Source: Oribacterium sp. UBA6992
GTDB lineage: Bacteria > Bacillota > Clostridia > Lachnospirales > Lachnospiraceae
Length of the DNA: 6,507 bases
Assembly (NCBI GenBank): GCA_002449915.1
Contig: DJXY01000202.1
Location: 1 to 6,507, forward strand
Direction: 5' to 3'
Part shown: positions 1 through 5,559 of the stretch, one piece after another
How the letters are laid out: each line of letters starts with the position of its first letter
Position numbering within the stretch: position 1 is the stretch's first letter
Translations under genes and position numbers: made by a program
The notes under the pieces: model-generated
Seen by the model: only the letters and a program-made list of their open reading frames with translations
The model's database searches: none
Told to the model about the DNA's origin: nothing

Positions 1-1
1 T

Positions 2-976
2 AAGGCAGACAAGAAGACCATCGTGCTTCCAGAGTCTATGGACAAGAGAACCTATGAGGCTGCCGAGACGATTTTAAAAGAGGGTATTGCTAATCTGGTT
101 ATTATCGGTACACCTGAGGAAATCGCTAAAAACGGAGCTGGATTTGATCTTACCGGCTGCAAGTTTGTTGATCCGTTTACCGATCCTAACAGACAGAAGT
201 ACATCGATAAGTTCGTAGAGCTCAGAGCTAAGAAGGGTCTTACCCCGGAGCAGGCTGAGGAGCAGATGACAAAGGATTATATGTACTATGCATGCCTTAT
301 GTGCAAGTGCGGTGATGCAGATGGTGCTGTTTCCGGCGCATGTCACTCTACCGGTAATACCATCCGTCCGGCTCTGCAGCTGCTCAAGACCAAGCCGGGC
401 ATCCACTCTGTTTCCGGATTCTTCCTTATGGAGGTACCAAACTGTGAGTTTGGTGAGCAGATTGATGGCAATGGACTGTTTGTCTTTGCTGACTGCGCGG
501 TAAATACAGACTTCGATTCCGAGAAGCTGGCTGAGATTGCATATCTTTCCGCTAACTCTTTCCGTCAGTTCGTTGGCGCAGAGCCTAAGGTTGCTATGCT
601 TTCCTACTCCTCCAAGGGATCCGCAAAGCATGATGATGTAACTAAGGTTGCAGAGGCTGTAAAGATCGCACATGAGCAGCATCCTGAAATTCAGCTGGAT
701 GGTGAGCTGCAGCTTGATGCAGCAATCGTTCCGTCTGTCGGCGCTTCCAAGGCTCCGGGATCTTCTGTTGCAGGACAGGCAAACGTCCTTGTATTCCCGT
801 CTCTTGAGGCTGGAAACATCGGTTATAAGCTGGTACAGAGACTTGCCAAGGCAGGCGCTTACGGTCCTGTACTTCAGGGCCTTTCCATGCCGGTAAACGA
901 TCTGTCCAGAGGCTGTTTTGCCGATGATATCGTTGGCGTGGTAGCTATGACAGCAGTACAGGCACAGAACGCGTAA
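2..976 (+). CDS. pta: Phosphate acetyltransferase (5'-truncated by window edge)
   Basis: Cytoplasmic enzyme that interconverts acetyl-CoA plus phosphate and acetyl phosphate plus CoA, the first step of acetate formation. The frame is open from base 2 and reads KADKKTIVLPESMDKRTYEA, the usual Pta N-terminal segment, so the true start lies upstream, probably about ten codons off the window. The GTG at 23 is an internal valine and not the start. About 324 residues are visible, against a family length near 330. Family hallmarks are the GDADGAVSGACHSTGNTIRPAL block (about 310-376), the SKGSAKHDDV block (615-644) and the C-terminal LSRGCFADDI block (902-931). The Ser codon at 905, Arg at 908 and Asp at 926 correspond to the catalytic/CoA-site Ser309, Arg310 and Asp316 of the Methanosarcina enzyme. 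No terminator follows, and ackA starts 89 bases later, so the two genes are probably co-transcribed. Sequence and context agree; identification is firm. Confidence 0.97.
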   Translation, partial: KADKKTIVLPESMDKRTYEAAETILKEGIANLVIIGTPEEIAKNGAGFDLTGCKFVDPFTDPNRQKYIDKFVELRAKKGLTPEQAEEQMTKDYMYYACLMCKCGDADGAVSGACHSTGNTIRPALQLLKTKPGIHSVSGFFLMEVPNCEFGEQIDGNGLFVFADCAVNTDFDSEKLAEIAYLSANSFRQFVGAEPKVAMLSYSSKGSAKHDDVTKVAEAVKIAHEQHPEIQLDGELQLDAAIVPSVGASKAPGSSVAGQANVLVFPSLEAGNIGYKLVQRLAKAGAYGPVLQGLSMPVNDLSRGCFADDIVGVVAMTAVQAQNA

Positions 977-977
977 G

Positions 978-1003
978 GAAGCTTGCTGAAGAAGCTTACT
1001 GAA
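978..1003 (+). repeat. 13-bp imperfect tandem duplication after pta
   Basis: GAAGCTTGCTGAA (978-990) is followed directly by GAAGCTTACTGAA (991-1003), identical except for one base (G985 versus A998). It begins one base after the pta stop codon. It looks like a small slippage duplication that has since diverged at one position; no function is implied. Confidence 0.8.
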
Positions 1004-1005
1004 AA

Positions 1006-1037
1006 AAGAGGGACAGGCCGTCAGGACTGTCCCCCTT
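1006..1037 (+). other. Intergenic RNA hairpin between pta and ackA
   Basis: GGGACAG (1010-1016) pairs perfectly with CTGTCCC (1027-1033). Inside, after a G-A mismatch, CC (1018-1019) pairs with GG (1024-1025) around a GTCA loop. Outside, after an A-C mismatch, G1008, A1007 and A1006 pair with C1035, T1036 and T1037. No T-run follows, so it is unlikely to be an efficient intrinsic terminator. A role in transcript processing, stability or differential expression within the pta-ackA transcript is possible (inference). Confidence 0.6.
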
Positions 1038-1065
1038 ACAACATCTGAAAGGAAAATATAAACCA

Positions 1066-2265
1066 ATGAAAATTCTTGTTATTAACTGTGGATCTTCCTC
1101 CCTCAAGTACCAGCTGATCGACATGGATACTGAGGCTGTCCTTGCCAAGGGTCTCTGCGAGCGAATCGGTATTGCTGGTTCCAAGCTTACACATAAGGTT
1201 CCCGGCATAGAGGATTTTGAGCTTGAGACACCGATGGAGAATCATGATGTTGCTGTAAAGCTTGTATTTGATGCTCTTACAGATAAGGATCATGGCGTTG
1301 TTTCTTCTGTAGATGAGATCAATGCGATCGGCCACAGAGTTCTCCATGGAGGTAAGGAAATTACCCAGTCCACTGTTGTAGATCAGCATGTTAAGGATGT
1401 TATCCGCAGCTGCTTTGATCTGGGACCTCTGCATAACCCTGCAAACCTTACCGGTATCGAGGCATGTGAGAAGATTGTACCGGGCAAGCCAAACGTTGCT
1501 GTATTTGATACTACCTTTGGTATGTCCCTGCCGGAGAAGGCGTTCTATTATGCGATTCCGACAGAATACTATGAGAAGTACGGTATCAGAAGATACGGCT
1601 TCCACGGCACATCTCATACCTTTGTTTCCGGTGAGACGATTAAATTCGGTCATCTTGATCCGGAAAAGGCTAAGGTTATTGTATGCCACCTTGGAAACGG
1701 TGCTTCCATCTCTGCATCCATTGGCGGCAAGGGCGTAGATACTTCCATGGGTCTTACTCCGCTTGAGGGTCTGATCATGGGTACACGTTCCGGAGATATT
1801 GATCCGGCTGTAGTACAGTTCCTCTGCAATCATGAGCATATTACTGTGGATGAGGCACTGAATGTACTGAACAAGAAGTCCGGCGTGCTTGGTATGTCCG
1901 GTGTTTCCTCTGATTTCCGTGATGTTGAGAAGGCTGCTAAAGAGGGCAATCACATGGCAGCAGTAGCTCTGGATGCATTCCGGTACAGAGTTGCCAAGTA
2001 CATTGGCGCCTATGTTGCCGCAATGAATGGTGTTGACGCCATTACCTTTACCGCCGGTGTAGGCGAGAATGACGCTTATACTCGTGCATTTATCGTAGAG
2101 AATTACCTCGGATATCTTGGTGCAAAGATTGACCCGGAGAGAAATAAGGTTCGCGGCAAGGCTGCACTGATTTCAACAGATGATTCCAAGGTTAAGATCT
2201 TTATGATTCCGACCAACGAGGAGCTTGCGATCGCAAGAGATACACTGCGTCTTGTACAGGGCTGA
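1066..2265 (+). CDS. ackA: Acetate kinase
   Basis: Cytoplasmic enzyme that transfers the phosphoryl group of acetyl phosphate to ADP, giving acetate and ATP; with Pta it forms the main acetogenic ATP-yielding branch. The 399-residue product has the normal family length. It starts MKILVINCGSSSLKYQLID, the standard N-terminal phosphate-binding strand. Residues matching the active site of the characterised Methanosarcina enzyme are present: Asn7, Arg91, His123, Asp148, His180, Arg241, Asp283 and the PTNEE glutamate at about 385. The signature blocks LGNGASISA (209-217) and FTAGVGEND (328-336) of the ASKHA fold are intact. The ATG at 1066 is preceded by GAAAGGA (1047-1053), a somewhat distant but usable ribosome binding site. 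No promoter is evident in the spacer, so it probably depends on pta transcription. A terminator ends the unit about 40 bases downstream. Nothing looks broken. Confidence 0.99.
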   Translation: MKILVINCGSSSLKYQLIDMDTEAVLAKGLCERIGIAGSKLTHKVPGIEDFELETPMENHDVAVKLVFDALTDKDHGVVSSVDEINAIGHRVLHGGKEITQSTVVDQHVKDVIRSCFDLGPLHNPANLTGIEACEKIVPGKPNVAVFDTTFGMSLPEKAFYYAIPTEYYEKYGIRRYGFHGTSHTFVSGETIKFGHLDPEKAKVIVCHLGNGASISASIGGKGVDTSMGLTPLEGLIMGTRSGDIDPAVVQFLCNHEHITVDEALNVLNKKSGVLGMSGVSSDFRDVEKAAKEGNHMAAVALDAFRYRVAKYIGAYVAAMNGVDAITFTAGVGENDAYTRAFIVENYLGYLGAKIDPERNKVRGKAALISTDDSKVKIFMIPTNEELAIARDTLRLVQG

Positions 2266-2304
2266 TTACGGACTCTGTAAGCAAGGTCATAATAAGCATA
2301 TTTT

Positions 2305-2338
2305 CCGGTGGCAGAATTTTGTGCCACCGGTATTTTTT
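2305..2338 (+). terminator. Intrinsic terminator of pta-ackA
   Basis: CCGGTGGCA (2305-2313) and TGCCACCGG (2322-2330) form a perfect 9-bp GC-rich stem with an 8-base loop, followed by TATTTTTT (2331-2338). The T-run is only on the + side, so it terminates rightward transcription. It lies 39 bases after the ackA stop. Confidence 0.93.
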
Positions 2339-2351
2339 CTAAAATAATAAA

Positions 2352-2387
2352 ATAATACTTGCGTTTTATAAGACGATGTAGTATTAT
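2352..2387 (+). promoter_or_regulatory. Weak candidate distal rpmF promoter within an inverted repeat
   Basis: TTGCGT (2359-2364), 17 bases, then TATTAT (2382-2387) could be a SigA-type promoter, with a poor -35 and a good -10. An exact 8-bp inverted repeat, ATAATACT (2352-2359) and AGTATTAT (2380-2387), brackets the same stretch and overlaps both promoter elements, as an operator might. The stretch is AT-rich, so chance is a real alternative. A much better promoter lies about 70 bases downstream. Confidence 0.3.
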
Positions 2388-2428
2388 AGTACGAGTGTGA
2401 AAAAGGCGGGTTTCTTATCGAAATCTGC

Positions 2429-2457
2429 TTGACATAGAAAAACCGTTTGGCTATAAT
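2429..2457 (+). promoter_or_regulatory. Consensus SigA promoter for rpmF
   Basis: TTGACA (2429-2434) and TATAAT (2452-2457) are separated by exactly 17 bases: a perfect match to the housekeeping consensus with optimal spacing. Transcription would start near 2464, leaving a leader of about 24 bases before the rpmF ATG. The -10 element sits inside a 13-bp palindrome, GGCTATAATAGCC (2449-2461). The strength suits a ribosomal protein gene needed in equimolar, abundant amounts. Confidence 0.92.
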
Positions 2458-2487
2458 AGCCGGGTATGACGAAGGAGGTGTAGAGAA

Positions 2488-2670
2488 ATGTCAATCTGTC
2501 CTAAGAATAAATCATCCAAGGCTCACAGAGATTCTAGAAGAGCTAACTGGAAGATGGGTGCTGTTAATCTTGTAAAGTGCTCAAAGTGTGGTGCTCTTGT
2601 TATGCCTCACAGAGTCTGCAAGGTTTGCGGATCTTACAATAAGCGTGAGATTATCAAGGTTGAGGCTTAA
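2488..2670 (+). CDS. rpmF: 50S ribosomal protein L32 (zinc-ribbon, C+ form)
   Basis: Structural protein of the large ribosomal subunit. The 60-residue product is of normal length for L32. The N-terminal MSICPKNKSSKAHRDSRRA segment matches the family pattern of P-K-x-K-x-S-K-x-x-R-D-x-R-R-A. A zinc ribbon follows with Cys31-x2-Cys34 and Cys44-x2-Cys47, so this is the zinc-binding rather than the zinc-independent variant; an extra Cys4 is near the N-terminus. The start is fixed by a very strong AAGGAGGTG (2472-2480) seven bases before the ATG. An upstream ATG at 2466 opens only a five-codon frame. The gene has its own consensus promoter and terminator, so it appears monocistronic. The DUF177/YceD gene that often precedes rpmF and the plsX gene that often follows it are both absent here. 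Confidence 0.97.
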   Translation: MSICPKNKSSKAHRDSRRANWKMGAVNLVKCSKCGALVMPHRVCKVCGSYNKREIIKVEA

Positions 2671-2690
2671 TCCTCATAAATGAGATGATC

Positions 2691-2726
2691 AAAGACTTCA
2701 GAGAGTTTTCTCTGGAGTCTTTTTTT
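2691..2726 (+). terminator. Intrinsic terminator of rpmF
   Basis: AAAGACTTCAGAG (2691-2703) pairs with CTCTGGAGTCTTT (2710-2722) over 13 positions with a single T-G wobble and an AGTTTT loop. A run of seven T (2720-2726) closes it. It starts 21 bases after the rpmF stop. Confidence 0.95.
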
Positions 2727-2856
2727 ACATAAATAAAGCCTCTTTGACTTTAAAATTTACTTTTGTCCGGTTTTCTTTTGTCTTTGTCAGACTTTCACGG
2801 AATCTATATACCGCAAAGCAAGGATGGCATGGATTAAAATTGTATCCAAAATAAAA
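2727..2856. other. Gene-free upstream part of the rpmF-fprA spacer
   Basis: No convincing gene. A pyrimidine-rich stretch carries CTTTTGTC twice (2760-2767, 2775-2782), followed by CTTTGTC (2782-2788). TTGTCA (2784-2789), 17 bases, TATACC (2807-2812) is a marginal promoter-like pair. A 12-codon frame from ATG 2824 to TAA 2862 has AAGG directly abutting its start, which is too close for a normal ribosome binding site, so I do not call it. Confidence 0.4.
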
Positions 2857-2871
2857 CGATAATGTTTATCA
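2857..2871 (+). promoter_or_regulatory. Candidate Fur-family operator upstream of fprA
   Basis: CGATAATGTTTATCA matches the 7-1-7 Fur-family consensus TGATAATnATTATCA at 12 of 14 specified positions; the match to the PerR-type TTATAATnATTATAA is poorer. It lies three bases upstream of a candidate -35, a plausible operator position. Flavodiiron genes of clostridia are known to be under PerR (a Fur-family peroxide sensor) in some species, which makes the placement meaningful, but AT-rich DNA gives such matches by chance. Confidence 0.4.
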
Positions 2872-2873
2872 GC

Positions 2874-2901
2874 TTGTCATAAGAGCCTATAGACTGATAC
2901 T
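2874..2901 (+). promoter_or_regulatory. Candidate fprA promoter
   Basis: TTGTCA (2874-2879) matches the -35 consensus at 5 of 6 positions. After 16 bases GATACT (2896-2901) matches the -10 at 4 of 6; TACTTT (2898-2903), preceded by TGA in the extended -10 arrangement, is an alternative. Since rpmF has a strong terminator, fprA needs a promoter in this spacer and this is the best candidate seen. Confidence 0.4.
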
Positions 2902-2938
2902 TTAAATAATGTTAAACTGAAGCAGAATGATAAAAATA

Positions 2939-2954
2939 TGTCAGTGATCTGACA
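2939..2954 (+). repeat. Inverted repeat abutting the fprA ribosome binding site
   Basis: TGTCAG (2939-2944) and CTGACA (2949-2954) are exact inverted repeats around TGAT. The right arm ends on the first base of the AAAAGGAG Shine-Dalgarno (2954-2961), leaving the GGAG core unpaired. It could be a short leader hairpin or a dyad operator; function unknown. Confidence 0.45.
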
Positions 2955-2967
2955 AAAGGAGTTAGCA

Positions 2968-4170
2968 ATGTATGCAGTGAGAAATCTGAAGGACGATATT
3001 ACCTACCTTGGAGTGGAGGACCGTCGTCTTCATCTTTTTGAAAACATCTTTCCGTTGGACCGTGGAGTAACCTATAATTCCTATCTTATCCAGGATGAAA
3101 AAACAGCTCTTCTGGATACGGTGGATCATACAGCAGGGAAACAGTTTCTAGAAAACCTGGAGCATGTTTTGTGCGGGCGCAAGCTAGATTATCTGATTGT
3201 CAACCATATGGAGCCGGATCATTGCGCACTGATCGATGAAATCGTACTGCGTTATCCGGAAATCCAGGTGGTTTCTACTGCTAAAACCTTCCAGATGATA
3301 AGCCAGTTCTTTACGCTGGCACTGACAGAGGAGCAGAAGCTTGTAGTTAAGGAGGGAGATGAATTAAGCCTTGGAAAACATGTGCTGTCGTTTGTGATGG
3401 CTCCGATGGTACATTGGCCGGAGGTTATGTTCACATATGACAAAACGGACGGAATTCTGTTCTCCGCAGATGCATTTGGCGTATTTGGCACAAATAATGG
3501 AAATCTGTTTGCGGATGAGATGAATTATAAGGCAAAGGATTTTACAGATGACGCCAGAAGATATTACTCCAATATTGTCGGTAAATATGGGATGCAGGTG
3601 CAGAATGTACTGAAAAAAGCCTGCAAGCTTGAGATCCGGATGATCTGCCCGCTGCATGGACCGGTCTGGAGAGAGGACCTCGACTTCATTGTCGGCTTAT
3701 ATGACAAGTGGTCAAAATATGAAGCGGAAGACAAGGCTGTGGCAGTATTTTACAACTCAGTGTACGGCAATACAGAGTCTGTCATTAATGCACTTACGCT
3801 TCGTCTTGCTGAAAAAGGCGTTAAAAATATTGCAGTATATGATGTTTCCAAAACGGATGTATCGGTGCTGATTTCCGAGAGTTTCCGTGTATCGCATATC
3901 GTCTTTGGCGCTACTACATATAATAACGGACTTTTCCCCAAGATGGAAAATCTGATTCAGGATATGAAGGCGCTTACTGTACAGAATAAAAAATATGCCA
4001 TCATTGAAAATGGTACCTGGGCGCCTGCTGCAGGTAAGCTTTTGAAAGCGGAGCTGGACTCGATGAAAAATATGGAGCAGGTGGGAGAAACACTCACTGT
4101 TAAGTCGGCAACCTTTAACCTTGAGGCTCTTGATGCACTGGCATGTGCCATCGCAGAGTCATTAAAATAG
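2968..4170 (+). CDS. fprA: A-type flavodiiron protein (FprA-like O2/NO reductase)
   Basis: Cytoplasmic flavodiiron protein that reduces O2 to water and/or NO to N2O, protecting anaerobes; electrons usually come from rubredoxin or a related partner. The 400-residue product has the two-domain class A architecture with no fused rubredoxin. Residues about 1-250 are a metallo-beta-lactamase-like domain with all diiron ligands of the Moorella-type site: His80, Glu82, Asp84 (in NHMEPDH), His149 (MVHWPE), Asp168 (FSADAF) and His230 (CPLHGP). The neighbouring His85, a non-ligand in these enzymes, is also present. Residues about 256-400 are a flavodoxin-like FMN domain with the phosphate loop NSVYGNTE (263-270) and ENGTWAP (347-353). 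The start at 2968 has AAAAGGAG six bases upstream. No terminator follows; the next promoter is about 40 bases downstream. Whether O2 or NO is the main substrate cannot be read from sequence. Confidence 0.95.
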   Translation: MYAVRNLKDDITYLGVEDRRLHLFENIFPLDRGVTYNSYLIQDEKTALLDTVDHTAGKQFLENLEHVLCGRKLDYLIVNHMEPDHCALIDEIVLRYPEIQVVSTAKTFQMISQFFTLALTEEQKLVVKEGDELSLGKHVLSFVMAPMVHWPEVMFTYDKTDGILFSADAFGVFGTNNGNLFADEMNYKAKDFTDDARRYYSNIVGKYGMQVQNVLKKACKLEIRMICPLHGPVWREDLDFIVGLYDKWSKYEAEDKAVAVFYNSVYGNTESVINALTLRLAEKGVKNIAVYDVSKTDVSVLISESFRVSHIVFGATTYNNGLFPKMENLIQDMKALTVQNKKYAIIENGTWAPAAGKLLKAELDSMKNMEQVGETLTVKSATFNLEALDALACAIAESLK

Positions 4171-4198
4171 GGGAAAATGGCTATAAATGGTGACTCTG
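4154..4198 (+). repeat. 8-bp inverted repeat spanning the fprA stop codon
   Basis: CAGAGTCA (4154-4161) and TGACTCTG (4191-4198) are exact inverted repeats separated by 29 bases that include the fprA stop. With no T-run after it and a long loop, it is not a normal intrinsic terminator. It may be chance or a weak 3'-end structure. Confidence 0.35.
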
Positions 4199-4210
4199 TC
4201 CCATAAAAAG

Positions 4211-4238
4211 TTGAAGAATAAGAGAAAAGTGGTATAAT
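4211..4238 (+). promoter_or_regulatory. Extended -10 promoter for the DUF4015-uvrC unit
   Basis: TTGAAG (4211-4216) matches the -35 at 4 of 6 positions. After 16 bases comes a perfect TATAAT (4233-4238) preceded by TGG (4230-4232), the TGn extension of an extended -10 promoter. Transcription would start near 4245, about 30 bases before the ATG at 4275. Confidence 0.8.
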
Positions 4239-4274
4239 GAACCCGTATTATGGCTGATATATACGAGGTCAAAC

Positions 4275-5531
4275 ATGAAGAAGATTTTTACGCTTGTAAC
4301 GATCCTCTGCCTCGCGCTGATTGGCTGCCAGAAAAGGGAACCACTTGTCTATAAAATCAACAAGTCGGACGAACTAAAGCAATATGAGTCCGAGCTGGCG
4401 GCGGAGTCACAGTTTGCAGCTTCCAGAGAGAAGCAGTCCATAGAAGCTTCCATTGCGGAAGCCTCGGAGGTGGCTGCGATGGAAGCCAAGACCTGGAAAA
4501 AGAAGGAAATCAGCAGAGAAAGGGTTAAGGTAAAGGGTATTTATCTAACCGACGCCACGGCGGGGTCCTCCCGCATGGAAGATATTATTTCTCATATTGA
4601 CGAGACAGAGTTAAATGCAGTAGTAATTGACATCAAAAATGACCGGGGGCAGATTGCCTTTCCGGCAGAGTCGCCCGAGGTTCAAGAGCTGGCTTCTCAG
4701 ACAGATACAATTCCTGACCTGCCCGGGCTTATTTCCAAGCTGCATGAGCATGGCATTTATGCCATCGCCAGACTCGTTACATTCCGTGACCCTTATCTTG
4801 CCACAGTTCGTCCTGAATGGATGAACACAAAATCGGACGGCAGTCTTTTTTATGATAATTCGGGCATGGCGTGGGTCAATCCCTACAAAAAAGAATACTG
4901 GGAGTATCTTGCGGAGGTTGCGGACGATTGCGCGGATGCAGGCTTTGATGAAGTCCAGTTCGATTATGTGCGCTTCTGCACCGAGCAGGGCATGAAGGAT
5001 GTAGTTTACACAGAGGACGATACACAGGGACGGTCTAAAACTGACATCATTACCGAGTTTATGCAGTATATCTCTGACCGCGCAGCAGAAAAAAATATCT
5101 TTGTCTCTGCAGATGTTTTTGGTACGATTATCGGATCCTATGTTGATGCCGCAGCGGTAGGACAGGATTATCCTGTTATGGCATCCTGCGTGGATTATAT
5201 GTGTCCGATGATTTATCCATCTCATTATGGCGACGGTAATTTTGGCATTGAGCATCCTGATACGGATCCATATGGAAGTATCAGCGGCGCGCTTAATGCA
5301 TCCCGGAAGTCGCTTACTCTCAATCAAAGTGAAGGCATACATCAGGCAATTGTGAGGCCGTGGCTGCAGGCATTTACGGCTTCCTGGCTGCCATACCATA
5401 TAAACTATGGTGCAAAGGAAATCCGGCAGGAAATCAAGGCGGTTTATGATCAGGGGTATGAGGAGTGGATCCTCTGGAATGCCGCCAATGACTATAACTG
5501 GGACGCTTTTCTTGCGTCATCAGAGCATTGA
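4275..5531 (+). CDS. Lipoprotein, DUF4015 putative glycoside hydrolase family
   Basis: Predicted membrane-anchored extracytoplasmic protein of 418 residues. The N-terminus is a lipoprotein signal: MKK, a hydrophobic stretch (4-17) and a lipobox LIGC with the lipidated Cys18. Residues about 31-80 are rich in Ala, Glu, Ser and Lys and probably form a helical spacer that lifts the domain off the membrane. From about residue 86 (VKGIYLTDATAG) to the end is a TIM-barrel-like DUF4015 domain, with family blocks VVIDIKNDRGQI (116-127), FDEVQFDYVRF (224-234), CPMIYPSHYG (310-319) and WILWNAANDY (398-407). The acidic residues in FDEVQFDYVRF are good active-site candidates by position in the barrel (inference). 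The family is only annotated as putative glycoside hydrolase; the substrate is unknown, with a cell-wall or envelope polysaccharide a reasonable guess. GAGGT (4265-4269) lies just upstream of the start. It is probably co-transcribed with uvrC. Confidence 0.88.
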   Translation: MKKIFTLVTILCLALIGCQKREPLVYKINKSDELKQYESELAAESQFAASREKQSIEASIAEASEVAAMEAKTWKKKEISRERVKVKGIYLTDATAGSSRMEDIISHIDETELNAVVIDIKNDRGQIAFPAESPEVQELASQTDTIPDLPGLISKLHEHGIYAIARLVTFRDPYLATVRPEWMNTKSDGSLFYDNSGMAWVNPYKKEYWEYLAEVADDCADAGFDEVQFDYVRFCTEQGMKDVVYTEDDTQGRSKTDIITEFMQYISDRAAEKNIFVSADVFGTIIGSYVDAAAVGQDYPVMASCVDYMCPMIYPSHYGDGNFGIEHPDTDPYGSISGALNASRKSLTLNQSEGIHQAIVRPWLQAFTASWLPYHINYGAKEIRQEIKAVYDQGYEEWILWNAANDYNWDAFLASSEH

Positions 5532-5559
5532 TCATATATATGTTGCATCAGGAACAGCC

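Noticed and set aside
23..25. GTG as the start codon of pta
   Set aside because: The frame continues upstream with the conserved KADKKTI segment to the window edge, so this GTG encodes the internal Val of TIVLPES.
74..1066. Long (330-codon) open frame on the minus strand opposite pta
   Set aside because: It is antisense to an unmistakable pta, has no recognisable motifs and a Cys/Leu/Ser-rich composition typical of a shadow frame produced by the codon bias of a highly expressed gene.
1036..1953. 305-codon minus-strand frame opposite ackA
   Set aside because: Same reasoning: ackA on the + strand carries every active-site residue, and the antisense translation resembles no family I know.
2466..2483. 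Upstream ATG in the rpmF leader
   Set aside because: It gives only five codons before a stop and has no ribosome binding site of its own; it lies at the predicted transcript 5' end.
2824..2862. 12-codon leader-peptide-like frame in the fprA spacer
   Set aside because: The AAGG abuts the ATG, the composition is unremarkable, there is no run of regulatory codons, and it lies upstream of the best fprA promoter.
4191..4215. The stretch around CTGTCCCATAAAAAG considered as an IS-element end
   Set aside because: No transposase fragment, no matching inverted terminal repeat and no target-site duplication is visible in the window; sharing CTGTCCC with the pta-ackA hairpin is too short to mean anything.
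4611..5399. 262-codon minus-strand frame opposite the DUF4015 gene
   Set aside because: His/Ile/Cys-rich shadow translation with no domain signature; the + strand has a lipobox and all DUF4015 blocks.
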